The notes under the pieces: model-generated
What the model saw: the letters and a program-made list of their open reading frames with translations, nothing else
Databases searched by the model: none
What the model was told of the DNA's origin: nothing
DNA from: Lachnospiraceae bacterium
GTDB taxonomy: Bacteria > Bacillota > Clostridia > Lachnospirales > Lachnospiraceae
Assembly: GCA_017635395.1 (NCBI GenBank)
Contig: JAGBLN010000011.1
Location: 1 to 50,260, forward strand
DNA length: 50,260 nucleotides
Direction: 5' to 3'
Program-made: the position numbers and the translations under genes
Shown here: one piece after another, positions 43,259-50,260 of the stretch
Numbering within the stretch: position 1 is the stretch's first letter
How the letters are laid out: the number at the start of each line of letters is the position of its first letter

Positions 43259-45784
43259 TTAGTTTTGTTCCTTCTTTTCTTCCTCGCCCCAGATCTTCCT
43301 GTTAAGTTCAGCATCCTTGGCGCCTATCATATCGAGAACCTCTTTAGCCCTCTTCTGCTCTTCGATAGCCCTTGACTCATCCCTGAGCAGCAGTTCTAAT
43401 GATCCGGAAATGGTATCGATGTTGTTCTTGAACTCCTCAACCATCTCTGCGGTTCTCTGTCTTGCCACGCGGATAACCTCATCCTTGTATGCAACAAACT
43501 GCTCTACGGTCTGCGCATTGAATGCTCTCTCCAGGTCGCGCTTGTAAGCCTTCTTATCCATAGTATTGAAGATAAGGATGGCTTTCTGCTCGTTGATGTA
43601 GTCATTCATCTTAAGGGCTGTAAGCTCTGAAGGAGGAATCTCGGTATCAGAGATATTTGCGATTCTTCTGATAAGACCTTCATCTATTCCCTTGTATTCC
43701 TTGATCCTCTTTATGATTATGTTCTTAAGCTCCTGCACCTGAGCCGCAAGTATGTGGCCCCTGATGCGCTTATAAACATCATCAATCTCTTGCAGATAAC
43801 GGTTAAGCTCGCTGATTATGATCTCGTTCTTCTTCTCGAAGATTTCAGGCTTGAGCGCGATCCACTGCATCTTGTCTGCCTGGCGGCTTGCTGCCTCCTG
43901 GCGCTTCTCTATCTCGTGAACAAGACTCTTTATCTCAGCCACCTGTGTCTCAAGCGAGTCATCAGTGATTCGTGCCACGAATTCCTCGTGGGCAGTCTCT
44001 ATATCCTGAACCATGCTGGTCTTCATGATCTCGATGTTCTTTTCGATATGCTCCTTGGAAAGCCTTGCCTGGTTCTCTATAGCCTCATAGTCAACACGAA
44101 CGAAATTGATAAGGTTCTCTATGCTGTCATAAAGTCCCTTTGCCTTAACAGCCAGGGCATATTTCTGAGCATACTTGATGATTTCCTGCTCGATGGCATA
44201 CATACCGGAATTGACATATATCCTGCGTACAACGCCGTCCAGCGCATTTCCGCATTCCTTTGCAGCCTTCTCGGAATCAGCAATGAGCTGCTTGGTTTCA
44301 AACTCTGCATTGGCCAGCTTGTCATAGCGATAGAATAATCCGCTGTCAGCCTGTATGTTTGAAGGATCCTCTGTGAAAGGATCGACAGTAGGCTCGTTGT
44401 TGATCTCATTCTTGTGATTTGCAAGCCAAGTACGCTCGTCATCAAGGTCTATGCCATCCTGGATGGCCCTGCTTATGTAAGCAGCCTTGGATGAAACGAA
44501 GAACAGCCTTGCCTCGGAAAGGTCTATCTCAACTTCTTCTTCATCACAGATCTTATCCTCTTCCTTAAGGGATACAACAACCTTCTTGTTGCGAAGGAGC
44601 TTCAGATCCTTGCTGGTCTTTGTATCAGCCTGGTTGATTACATGGAAGGAACGGTCAAGGTCGATGGATACGCCCTGATCTCCTGCGGAACCATCACGGA
44701 ATCCGTTGATAAGCTTGTAAAGAACAGAGTTACCTGTACCTTCCATCTTGGTAGGCTCATACATTACGATAAGTATGGAATTAGTCTGCTGCTGCAGAGC
44801 CTCCTTAAGTATAAGCAGATGCTCCGAGGAATTTGAATCCGTACCCGGAGTATCAAAGAATGTAAAGTTAATGTCACGGCAAAGAGGAATTGGATAGCCC
44901 ACTTCTATAACACCGTTGATGTAGCCTGAACCGTCCTGCTGCTCATGATTGGGAACATCATTGAGCTTCTTAAGGATACGGCAAAGCTGTTCATGGCGCT
45001 TAAGCCCAAGCTCAGCCACTACAGATGTCTCCAGCTCTAAGGACTTTCTGATGCCCTCCTGGGATGAAGACTGGGACTTAACTAACTCAAACTGGCCGAT
45101 GGCATCATTCCATACGATCTGGATATTGTCCGGCCTGTCCTCTTTTGTTGTATTCACGACAAAACCAACACGAGGATTAGCCTCGTTGTGGATCTTGAAC
45201 ATCTTGGCAGTCTCGGAATTGATGCTCTCCGGAAGTATGCGTCTTCCGATAATTGCATTTATGAATGTTGATTTTCCTGCTGAATATGTACCTACTAAGC
45301 AGAGATTGACCTCATCCTGGTCAAGTACAGCCTTTCTCTCATCGAAAAGCTTCTTGCGCAGGCGGAACATCTGCTTGGTTTCCTGGTTCTGCAGCTGCTC
45401 GTCGAAAGACTCAAGAGCCTCGTCACAGAACTTGCTTATTGCCTCGTATATCTCAGATACATTTGGAAGTTCCACATAGTCAGCGATCTTAAAGATTTCC
45501 TTGCCCTTCTCATCGTTGTAGTCGGCAACCTTCTTACGGAAGTCCTCGTAATCTATCTTTGTGCCCTTGAAGGTAAGGTTAACATTATCCCTGGCGAACT
45601 GTTCCCAGATATCATCAAAAAAGCTTATGCCCTGATTCTGCAGAAGAAACTCACCCGATCCCGGACTGTATTTTTCAAGGTGGGGACACTCCTCATACGG
45701 AATCTCCACAAAATCACCCTTAAATCTCGTAAAAAATCTGATCTCCTTTTTTACGGGATGATACATTATCATAAGTTCTTTCAT
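43259..45784 (-). CDS. Bacterial dynamin-like GTPase
   Basis: An 841-residue large GTPase. GTP-binding motifs: G1 GTYSAGKST (165-173), G2-like Thr192 in SETAKMF, G3 DTPG (311-314) and G4-like NQAD (384-387). The regions before and after (about 110-155 and 500-830) are long helices, rich in Glu/Lys, expected to form the stalk; no clear paddle or membrane helix is seen. The N-terminal ~100 residues are a separate small domain. GGGAGG precedes the ATG. Bacterial dynamins remodel or protect membranes, some against phage. A role with the following nuclease-helicase is inference. Confidence 0.85.
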   Translation of the reverse strand: MKELMIMYHPVKKEIRFFTRFKGDFVEIPYEECPHLEKYSPGSGEFLLQNQGISFFDDIWEQFARDNVNLTFKGTKIDYEDFRKKVADYNDEKGKEIFKIADYVELPNVSEIYEAISKFCDEALESFDEQLQNQETKQMFRLRKKLFDERKAVLDQDEVNLCLVGTYSAGKSTFINAIIGRRILPESINSETAKMFKIHNEANPRVGFVVNTTKEDRPDNIQIVWNDAIGQFELVKSQSSSQEGIRKSLELETSVVAELGLKRHEQLCRILKKLNDVPNHEQQDGSGYINGVIEVGYPIPLCRDINFTFFDTPGTDSNSSEHLLILKEALQQQTNSILIVMYEPTKMEGTGNSVLYKLINGFRDGSAGDQGVSIDLDRSFHVINQADTKTSKDLKLLRNKKVVVSLKEEDKICDEEEVEIDLSEARLFFVSSKAAYISRAIQDGIDLDDERTWLANHKNEINNEPTVDPFTEDPSNIQADSGLFYRYDKLANAEFETKQLIADSEKAAKECGNALDGVVRRIYVNSGMYAIEQEIIKYAQKYALAVKAKGLYDSIENLINFVRVDYEAIENQARLSKEHIEKNIEIMKTSMVQDIETAHEEFVARITDDSLETQVAEIKSLVHEIEKRQEAASRQADKMQWIALKPEIFEKKNEIIISELNRYLQEIDDVYKRIRGHILAAQVQELKNIIIKRIKEYKGIDEGLIRRIANISDTEIPPSELTALKMNDYINEQKAILIFNTMDKKAYKRDLERAFNAQTVEQFVAYKDEVIRVARQRTAEMVEEFKNNIDTISGSLELLLRDESRAIEEQKRAKEVLDMIGAKDAELNRKIWGEEEKKEQN

Positions 45785-45866
45785 CTACTGCAGCCTCCCA
45801 ATTCCCTCTGTCCGATCAACCGTCAATCAAAAATTAAGAACGAACAAATATGTATTTTCATGTGGT

Positions 45867-45918
45867 AAAAAAGACATCTTCGCCATACCACACCACGTTT
45901 AAGTATAGCGAAAATGTC
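45867..45918 (-). terminator. Terminator of deoD
   Basis: Minus strand forms a 16-bp stem with two G-T pairs (GACATTTTCGCTATAC with GTATGGCGAAGATGTC) and a T6 run. It separates deoD from the dynamin-like gene. Confidence 0.88.
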
Positions 45919-45982
45919 CGAAAAAAACAAGCTAATAACTACTATAAATTGTAATAATTATCGGGATTCAGTCTATATGGGC

Positions 45983-46714
45983 TTATTTGTCCATCTTTAC
46001 GGCTGTTTCCAGCGCGATTTTCATCATCTGGTCAAATGTGGTCTGTCTTTCCATGGCATTCAGGGCCTCTCCGGTAAGGATGTGGTCTGATATGGTAAAC
46101 ATTCCCAGCGCCTTCTTGCCGGCCTTTGCCGCATTGAAGTAAAGCGCAGCCGTTTCCATCTCTATGCAGAGGATACCCATCTTTATCCACCTGTCATTTG
46201 CATCGTCCTGAGCATCATAGAAAGTATCTGAGGAAAGCACATTTCCTACCATGTACTTTGCGCCTTCTTCATCCGCAGAATCAACTGCCGTCTTAAGCAG
46301 CTCATAGTCTGCTATAGGCGCCATTGTTCCCGGCAGTTCGAACTGCCTTGCGTAATTTGAGTTTGTGGACGCACCCATGGCGAACACGATGTCCCTGACC
46401 TTAAGCTCATTGCTTATTGCACCGGCAGAACCAATACGGATTATGTTCTCCACGCCGAAAAAATTGTACAGCTCATAACTGTAGATTCCTATGGACGGCA
46501 TGCCCATTCCGCTGGCCATGACGCTCACCTTGTGCCCCTTGTATATTCCGGTATACCCCTGTACTCCGCGGACATTGTTTATAAGCTTTGCGTCCTCAAT
46601 GTATGTCTCTGCTATGTACTTTGACCTGAGGGGATCTCCCGGCATCAGGACAGTCTTTGCAAAATCCTCCGGTGTCGCGTCAATGTGCGGTGTAGGATAC
46701 GGCTTATCTGACAT
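45983..46714 (-). CDS. deoD: Purine-nucleoside phosphorylase, DeoD type
   Basis: Phosphorolysis of purine (deoxy)nucleosides to base plus (deoxy)ribose-1-phosphate, a hexameric salvage enzyme. Motifs: LMPGDPLRSKYIAE (23-36), SGMGMPSIGIYSYEL (68-82), IRIGSAGAI and MEMETAALY-like IEMETAALY with the ribose-binding Glu, then the catalytic Asp in TISDH. Length 243 is typical. AGGAGGAC precedes ATG 46714. It lies 42 bp after the anti-sigma gene on the same strand with no terminator between, so some transcription may come from the sigma operon. Confidence 0.95.
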   Translation of the reverse strand: MSDKPYPTPHIDATPEDFAKTVLMPGDPLRSKYIAETYIEDAKLINNVRGVQGYTGIYKGHKVSVMASGMGMPSIGIYSYELYNFFGVENIIRIGSAGAISNELKVRDIVFAMGASTNSNYARQFELPGTMAPIADYELLKTAVDSADEEGAKYMVGNVLSSDTFYDAQDDANDRWIKMGILCIEMETAALYFNAAKAGKKALGMFTISDHILTGEALNAMERQTTFDQMMKIALETAVKMDK

Positions 46715-46756
46715 AATTGTCCTCCTTTTGTAATTTACCGGCCTTACGGCTGCCTC

Positions 46757-48028
46757 TTACTTGCTCTTTCTTGAATAGTATATCACTTTCCCTTCCAGGT
46801 CGATGATACTACTGTAAGTATAACCGTTTGAGGTAAATTCTACAAACCATACTTTTTTATCCATATCTCCCATACCGGAAAGAATAGGGCTTACATATGT
46901 CTTTTTAGATGATGAAGAACTGCTTTCTTTCTTTTCAGCCGAATTCTCTGAAGCGCTGTCCTTAGCATCCTCGGTTAAGGCATCAGCAGCAGCATTTTCA
47001 CTGTCCTTCTTGTCAGCGTCTTCATCTGCTGTATCTTCAGTATCAGCCGTCTTATCGTCATGCTTTCCGTCGGATGCCTCATCTGTCTTAGCTGATTCGT
47101 CAGCCTTTTTGTCTTCAGTTTTCTTATCTTCAGCCTTCTTGTCATCCCCGTCATTTTTCTGTTCCGAGGTTTCAGTATCCTCAGGCTTGTCTGAGTATGA
47201 AGTCTCCGCATTCAGCTCTGTTCCGAAGATAAGGTCTCCGAGAGTATAAAATCCGGCCCTGGTCACCGTCGCATTTTCAGTCTTTATCCCCGCATCTGCC
47301 AGGGCAATGGTAACGGCCGCCTTCTTTCCCTCCTCGGTATTGTCCGCAAGCGCCGCCACTGCTGCACTGTCCACAGAAACGCTTGTATCCTCAGGCTTTT
47401 CAGCAGGCTCATCCGACGCACTCTCCACAGTCTCAGGCGTTACTGCACTGTTTTCTGACGATGCGCTGCTCTGTTCGGCCTCATCCGCGGATACGCCTGC
47501 CGGTTCACTGTTTTCCGGCTCTGCTGCCACAGGGTCCGTCTCAGTTACGACTATGTCCGTCACCTCTCCTCCAAGGCAGCCCTTCTGATACATAGCGCCC
47601 ACGATGGCATTTACTGCCACATCAGAAGGCGTGCCCGTAAGGTCAAGTCCGTTTATGATCTCGGCAGTGTCCTTATCCAGGGTCTTTACGGTAACTACCT
47701 GGCCAACTGCATTTACATCCAGGGCCACGCTGTTTTCCAGGTCCAGGGTAAGGGTTCTTGCGACAGTCATTTCCTCTTTCTTGGTCCTGTTGCCCTGCTC
47801 GATGATCATTATGCCGTTTACTATGAGCAGCACCGCTGCCACTGCCGCCAGCACGCCGGTATAAATTATGCTGCGGTCCTTAAGCTTCTTTTTCTTGCCC
47901 CTATGCATAGGCACGACGCCGTCCGCATCCGTGGCCTTGTTCAGCCTTTTCTTGATCTCATCCAGCCTGTCAGGAGCCGCATTCTCAAAAGATCTCTTTA
48001 TTTTTCTTTCCGTTTCTTTTCTATTCAT
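46757..48028 (-). CDS. RsgI-like membrane anti-sigma/sensor protein
   Basis: A 423-residue single-pass protein: cytoplasmic N-terminus with a Lys-rich stretch (about 1-52), TM (53-73), then an extracytoplasmic RsgI-like beta domain (about 90-165; NSVALDVNAVGQVVTVKTLD, IINGLDLTGTPSDVAVNAIV given in parts). A PepSY-like unit follows (about 225-270 and 385-420) whose two halves are separated by a long Glu/Lys/Asp/Ser-rich insert. Start overlaps the sigma factor's end by 8 bp, so the pair is translationally coupled. RsgI usually partners SigI; here the partner is an ECF sigma. It presumably holds the sigma factor inactive until an outside signal arrives. Confidence 0.75.
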   Translation of the reverse strand: MNRKETERKIKRSFENAAPDRLDEIKKRLNKATDADGVVPMHRGKKKKLKDRSIIYTGVLAAVAAVLLIVNGIMIIEQGNRTKKEEMTVARTLTLDLENSVALDVNAVGQVVTVKTLDKDTAEIINGLDLTGTPSDVAVNAIVGAMYQKGCLGGEVTDIVVTETDPVAAEPENSEPAGVSADEAEQSSASSENSAVTPETVESASDEPAEKPEDTSVSVDSAAVAALADNTEEGKKAAVTIALADAGIKTENATVTRAGFYTLGDLIFGTELNAETSYSDKPEDTETSEQKNDGDDKKAEDKKTEDKKADESAKTDEASDGKHDDKTADTEDTADEDADKKDSENAAADALTEDAKDSASENSAEKKESSSSSSKKTYVSPILSGMGDMDKKVWFVEFTSNGYTYSSIIDLEGKVIYYSRKSK

Positions 48029-48644
48029 GGGCCTTTCCCCTCCGGTCCTGCTTTGCCTGAACTGAATCCTCTTCTATGATCTTTGCAAGTTTCTTTATCG
48101 CCCTGTTGTACTTCGAAAGCACCGTTGCTAAAGGCATGTCCATCATCTCCGCTATCTCCCTGTGCTTAAGCCCTGCCACCGCATGCAGCACGACTATCTG
48201 GGATTCTTCCTTGCTGACGTTGTCCAACGCCGCCTTTAATACCATCCTGTCCTCGCTGCCAAACTCGGAATTTTCATCCGCTATGGCATCCCATTCGTAG
48301 TCCGGAATGTCCGCTATTCTTTTCTGGGATCTGATCCGCATCAGCGAAAGGTTCCTTGCTATTGTCAGTATCCACGCCATGGGCTTTCCCTGGGCCTGGT
48401 ACTGGGATGCGTTCAGGCACACCTTCACATATGTATCCTGCATCACATCCTCCGCATCCTCGGGGTTCTTCAGTATTGAAAGTATGAAACCGTAAACGCT
48501 TCCCTTGGTCAGTTCGTATATATCATCAAGTGACTGGCTCTTTCCCTTTGCAAGGCGCTTGAGTGCCCTTTCCAGCCGCTTATCCCTTTCTTTTACATCC
48601 TCCGACGCGGTTATGCTCCCCACATCGGCTGTCATAAAAAACAT
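48021..48644 (-). CDS. ECF-type RNA polymerase sigma factor
   Basis: A 207-residue group 4 sigma factor. Region 2 lies at about 40-105 (LTKGSVYGFILSIL, NPEDAEDVMQDTYVKV, the -10-binding and core-binding helices). Region 4 lies at about 140-195 (KEESQIVVLHAVAGLKHREI and the recognition-helix LATVLSKYNRAIKKL). AAGGAGA is about 12 nt before the ATG at 48644; an ATG three codons on is also possible. It is followed directly by its probable anti-sigma factor. No matching promoter consensus was identified in the window. Confidence 0.92.
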   Translation of the reverse strand: MFFMTADVGSITASEDVKERDKRLERALKRLAKGKSQSLDDIYELTKGSVYGFILSILKNPEDAEDVMQDTYVKVCLNASQYQAQGKPMAWILTIARNLSLMRIRSQKRIADIPDYEWDAIADENSEFGSEDRMVLKAALDNVSKEESQIVVLHAVAGLKHREIAEMMDMPLATVLSKYNRAIKKLAKIIEEDSVQAKQDRRGKAHE

Positions 48645-48740
48645 GTCTTTTAAAATCTCCTTCCAGTCTAGTTATGTAATGCCGCAGGTATTGGTTTTAT
48701 TTCAAAAAAATAGGTTTCACAAAAAATTAATTAAACAAGA

Positions 48741-48783
48741 AAGAATCCCGGCCTTATCCTTATGGAATTCTGACCGGGATCTT
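48741..48783 (-). terminator. Terminator of the cytidylate-kinase-like gene
   Basis: ATCCCGG (48745-48751) pairs with CCGGGAT (48774-48780), extended by AAG/CTT past a mismatch. On the minus strand it is followed by a loosely T-rich tract. Confidence 0.55.
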
Positions 48784-48792
48784 ATAGGCAGA

Positions 48793-49392
48793 TTACTCTA
48801 TGCTTGCCTTGATCAGTTCTATAGACTTGTCAATGCCCAGCTTACCGGTATTTATGCTCAGGTCATAGAAACGGCCATCACCCCACTCGTGGTTTGAGTA
48901 GTAGTTGTAATAGGCTGCCCTGTCCTTGTCGCTCCGAAGGCACATCCCCTCGGCCTCCTTTTCGGAAATGCCGTGCTTTGCCGCCGTGCGCGCCACCCTG
49001 GTTTTCAGGTCTGCGTGGACGAACACATTCAGAAGGTCCGGCATCTCGGAAAGGACATAGTCCGCGCAGCGCCCTATGAATATCCCCGGCCCCTCTGCCG
49101 CGAAACGCCTCATGGCATCAAACTGCGCCAGGTACAGCTCCAGGGTCAGTGGTTTCTGAAACCCGCCGCCGTAATAGTTCATCCCCATTGCTACTGCGAA
49201 CAGAAGCGAGTTCGTGGGCTTTTCATCATTTTTCTCAAATAACTCTCTGGTAAAGCCGCTGTTCTTCGCAGCCTCTTCCAGTATCTCCCTGTCGTAAAAA
49301 GGAATGCCCAGCTCCTCTGAAAGCCTGATACCTATCTCCCTGCCTCCGCTTCCAAGTTCCCTTCCTATGGTGATTATCTGATGTTCCTTCAT
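48793..49392 (-). CDS. Cytidylate kinase-like family protein
   Basis: A 199-residue P-loop kinase-like protein from ATG 49392, chosen because AAAGGGGGC lies just upstream; the longer frame runs into the palindromic element. Opens with ITIGRELGSGGREIGIRLSE (5-25, P-loop variant GRELGSGG), then PFYDREIL, GIFIGRCADYVL and FVHADLKTRV. This is the 'cytidylate kinase-like' family common in Clostridia, related to but distinct from the CMP kinase Cmk. Whether CMP is the substrate is unknown. Single-gene unit with a terminator. Confidence 0.85.
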   Translation of the reverse strand: MKEHQIITIGRELGSGGREIGIRLSEELGIPFYDREILEEAAKNSGFTRELFEKNDEKPTNSLLFAVAMGMNYYGGGFQKPLTLELYLAQFDAMRRFAAEGPGIFIGRCADYVLSEMPDLLNVFVHADLKTRVARTAAKHGISEKEAEGMCLRSDKDRAAYYNYYSNHEWGDGRFYDLSINTGKLGIDKSIELIKASIE

Positions 49393-49488
49393 AATGATGC
49401 CCCCTTTCCGTATCCTGAGTATATGCCATATCCGGTCAGTCCGGATTTCCCATAATCCATACCCTGTGACAGTTTTACTGTTATTTAT

Positions 49489-49746
49489 TAAAACTTCCCA
49501 CTTGTTGTATACCACTAACTGCCTCACACCGGTAGCTTGCCTGACGGTGGTGCCGTTCGCCAAGCAGTTCTTACGAAAATGCCCTATCTATGGTATATTT
49601 CCGGAACCGTTCACACGCTACATCCATGTAGCGTTGTTCACTCGTCCCGCCTTCCATGACGGTCCGTTCCTGGTGTATTGTAGCATTTTCGAGAACTGCT
49701 AAGTCTCACTAAAACACCGTCAGACAAGACTACACGGTGTGGGAAG
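49489..49746. repeat. Nested palindromic (MITE-like or structured-RNA) element
   Basis: Four complementary arm pairs nest around one centre. CTTCCCAC (49494-49501) pairs with GTGGGAAG (49739-49746). CTGACGGTG (49541-49549) pairs with CACCGTCAG (49715-49723). AGCAGTTCT-TA-CGAAAATGC (49563-49582) pairs with GCATTTTCG-AGAACTGCT (49683-49700). An apical ACGCTACAT-CC-ATGTAGCGT lies at 49615-49634. TTATTTAT occurs at both flanks (49481-49488 and 49747-49754), as a target duplication would. No ORF of note lies inside. Could be a MITE-type insertion or a structured RNA gene. Confidence 0.65.
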
Positions 49747-49816
49747 TTATTTATATTATACAACATTTACATTCCTACAAGGAACAATATCAGCGCACAG
49801 TCATGACCACTTATAC

Positions 49817-49852
49817 GAAAAAACTGCCACATCATGTTGTGATATGGCAGTC
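49817..49852 (-). terminator. Terminator of the surface protein gene
   Basis: Minus strand ACTGCCA...TGGCAGT with an inner ATCA/TGAT extension, followed by a T-run; lies 47 bp past the stop codon at 49899. Confidence 0.85.
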
Positions 49853-49898
49853 TTCTCTATTGCTTATGCTTATACATTAATTTGGCTATGCGGATATC

Positions 49899-50260
49899 TT
49901 ATTTCTTTACGATCGTCACGCCTGCGATATTCTTGATATGCATAAAGCCTGCCCAGCCTTCCTCATTTAATGAAGGCACGAGCGCCACTCCTGCAGGTAT
50001 GGTGAGCTCATAGGTATCGCCCCTGTATATGAAGGTAAATATAGTAGTCACGTCAGGCCTTGCGTCATGCGCAGCTGCTACGACAGAATTCAGTGAGACA
50101 TAGTAGCCGCAGTCCATCTTAACGGTGCCATTCTCAGGTGCAGCCTTTATCGCTGCCGTCATGGCAGTCATGAGGGCTGCCGTATAGTCGCCCGTTGCGG
50201 TATCAGCGATATGTCCGCAGCCCTTGCACTTGTAGGCATATTCGCCGTCAGCGTAGGGCG
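49899..50260 (-). CDS. C-terminal part of a probable secreted/surface protein (partial)
   Basis: The frame is open to the window edge, so the gene continues beyond 50260; the first ATG inside (50171) is not its start. The visible 120 residues begin with PYADGEYAYKCKGCGHIA, a two-cysteine knuckle, then a helix (YTAALMTAMTAAIKAAPE). A beta-rich end follows (FTFIYRGDTYELTIPAG, then LNEEGWAGFMHIKNIAG) of the type seen at the ends of Clostridial secreted, repeat-bearing proteins. Function cannot be stated from this part. Confidence 0.65.
   Translation of the reverse strand, partial: PYADGEYAYKCKGCGHIADTATGDYTAALMTAMTAAIKAAPENGTVKMDCGYYVSLNSVVAAAHDARPDVTTIFTFIYRGDTYELTIPAGVALVPSLNEEGWAGFMHIKNIAGVTIVKK

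Noticed and set aside
1-50260. Prophage or genomic-island reading of the window
   Set aside because: No phage structural, integrase, transposase or tRNA-flanked boundaries seen; housekeeping genes (fba, metF, metH, deoD, sfsA) are spread throughout.

Overview
The window reads as chromosomal DNA of a Gram-positive anaerobe of the Clostridia, most likely a Lachnospiraceae (Butyrivibrio/Pseudobutyrivibrio-like) species. The grounds are strong AGGAGG-type ribosome sites, many lipoprotein signals, a split cobalamin-dependent methionine synthase (MetH core plus a separate activation subunit), a TIR protein with an extracytoplasmic propeller, and a DUF1653/'RAAQF' small protein pair. This placement is from gene content, not from a search. 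Most genes lie on the minus strand. The plus strand carries only the first gene, two genes with suspiciously leaderless starts, a VirD4-like operon and a HicB relic. No tRNA, rRNA, CRISPR array, integrase or transposase was recognised.

Layout. 1-2.9 kb: an RlmI-like methyltransferase, a CD225/dispanin-like membrane protein, a DUF2752 protein, a decayed small toxin-like ORF and an unknown acidic protein. 3.0-6.5 kb: an OmpR/EnvZ-type two-component system with a downstream membrane protein, preceded by a small alarmone synthetase. 6.5-12.6 kb: a GDP-mannose/GDP-6-deoxy-hexose surface-polysaccharide operon (GT2, two RMD-like reductases, ManC, ManA, WecB/TagA/CpsF glycosyltransferase). 12.7-17.5 kb: an unrecognised four-gene operon. 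It has two YbjN/secretion-chaperone-like proteins, a GNAT protein and a 935-residue protein with a charged helical front and a hydrophobic-helix back half. 17.6-20.1 kb: a chemoreceptor whose sensor part is three 98-residue tandem repeats. 20.2-27.1 kb: sfsA, a small unknown protein, a HicB relic and a truncated NADAR gene meeting tail to tail, a TrmH-type methyltransferase, a TIR/transmembrane/propeller protein, a small lipoprotein and a lipoprotein amidase. 27.3-35.5 kb: fructose-bisphosphate aldolase, a metallophosphoesterase, a lipid kinase and the metF-activation subunit-metH one-carbon operon. 35.7-39.2 kb: a lipoprotein, then a two-gene operon of a degenerate AAA-like protein and a soluble VirD4-like ATPase with an altered P-loop. 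39.4-45.8 kb: an HD-GYP sensor protein, a nuclease-helicase and a dynamin-like GTPase. 46-48.6 kb: deoD and an ECF sigma/RsgI-like anti-sigma pair. 48.8-50.3 kb: a cytidylate-kinase-like gene, a roughly 260-bp nested palindrome and the 3' end of a surface protein gene.

Candidates for an undescribed system, in order: (1) the YbjN-GNAT-935aa-YbjN operon, which looks like a large membrane-active protein made with dedicated chaperones; (2) the degenerate-AAA/VirD4-like pair with no conjugation genes; (3) the amidase-lipoprotein-TIR-TrmH-NADAR run, which could couple cell-wall sensing to NAD chemistry; (4) the dynamin/nuclease-helicase pair; (5) the nested palindrome at 49.5-49.75 kb. All functional links between neighbours are inference from spacing and strand.
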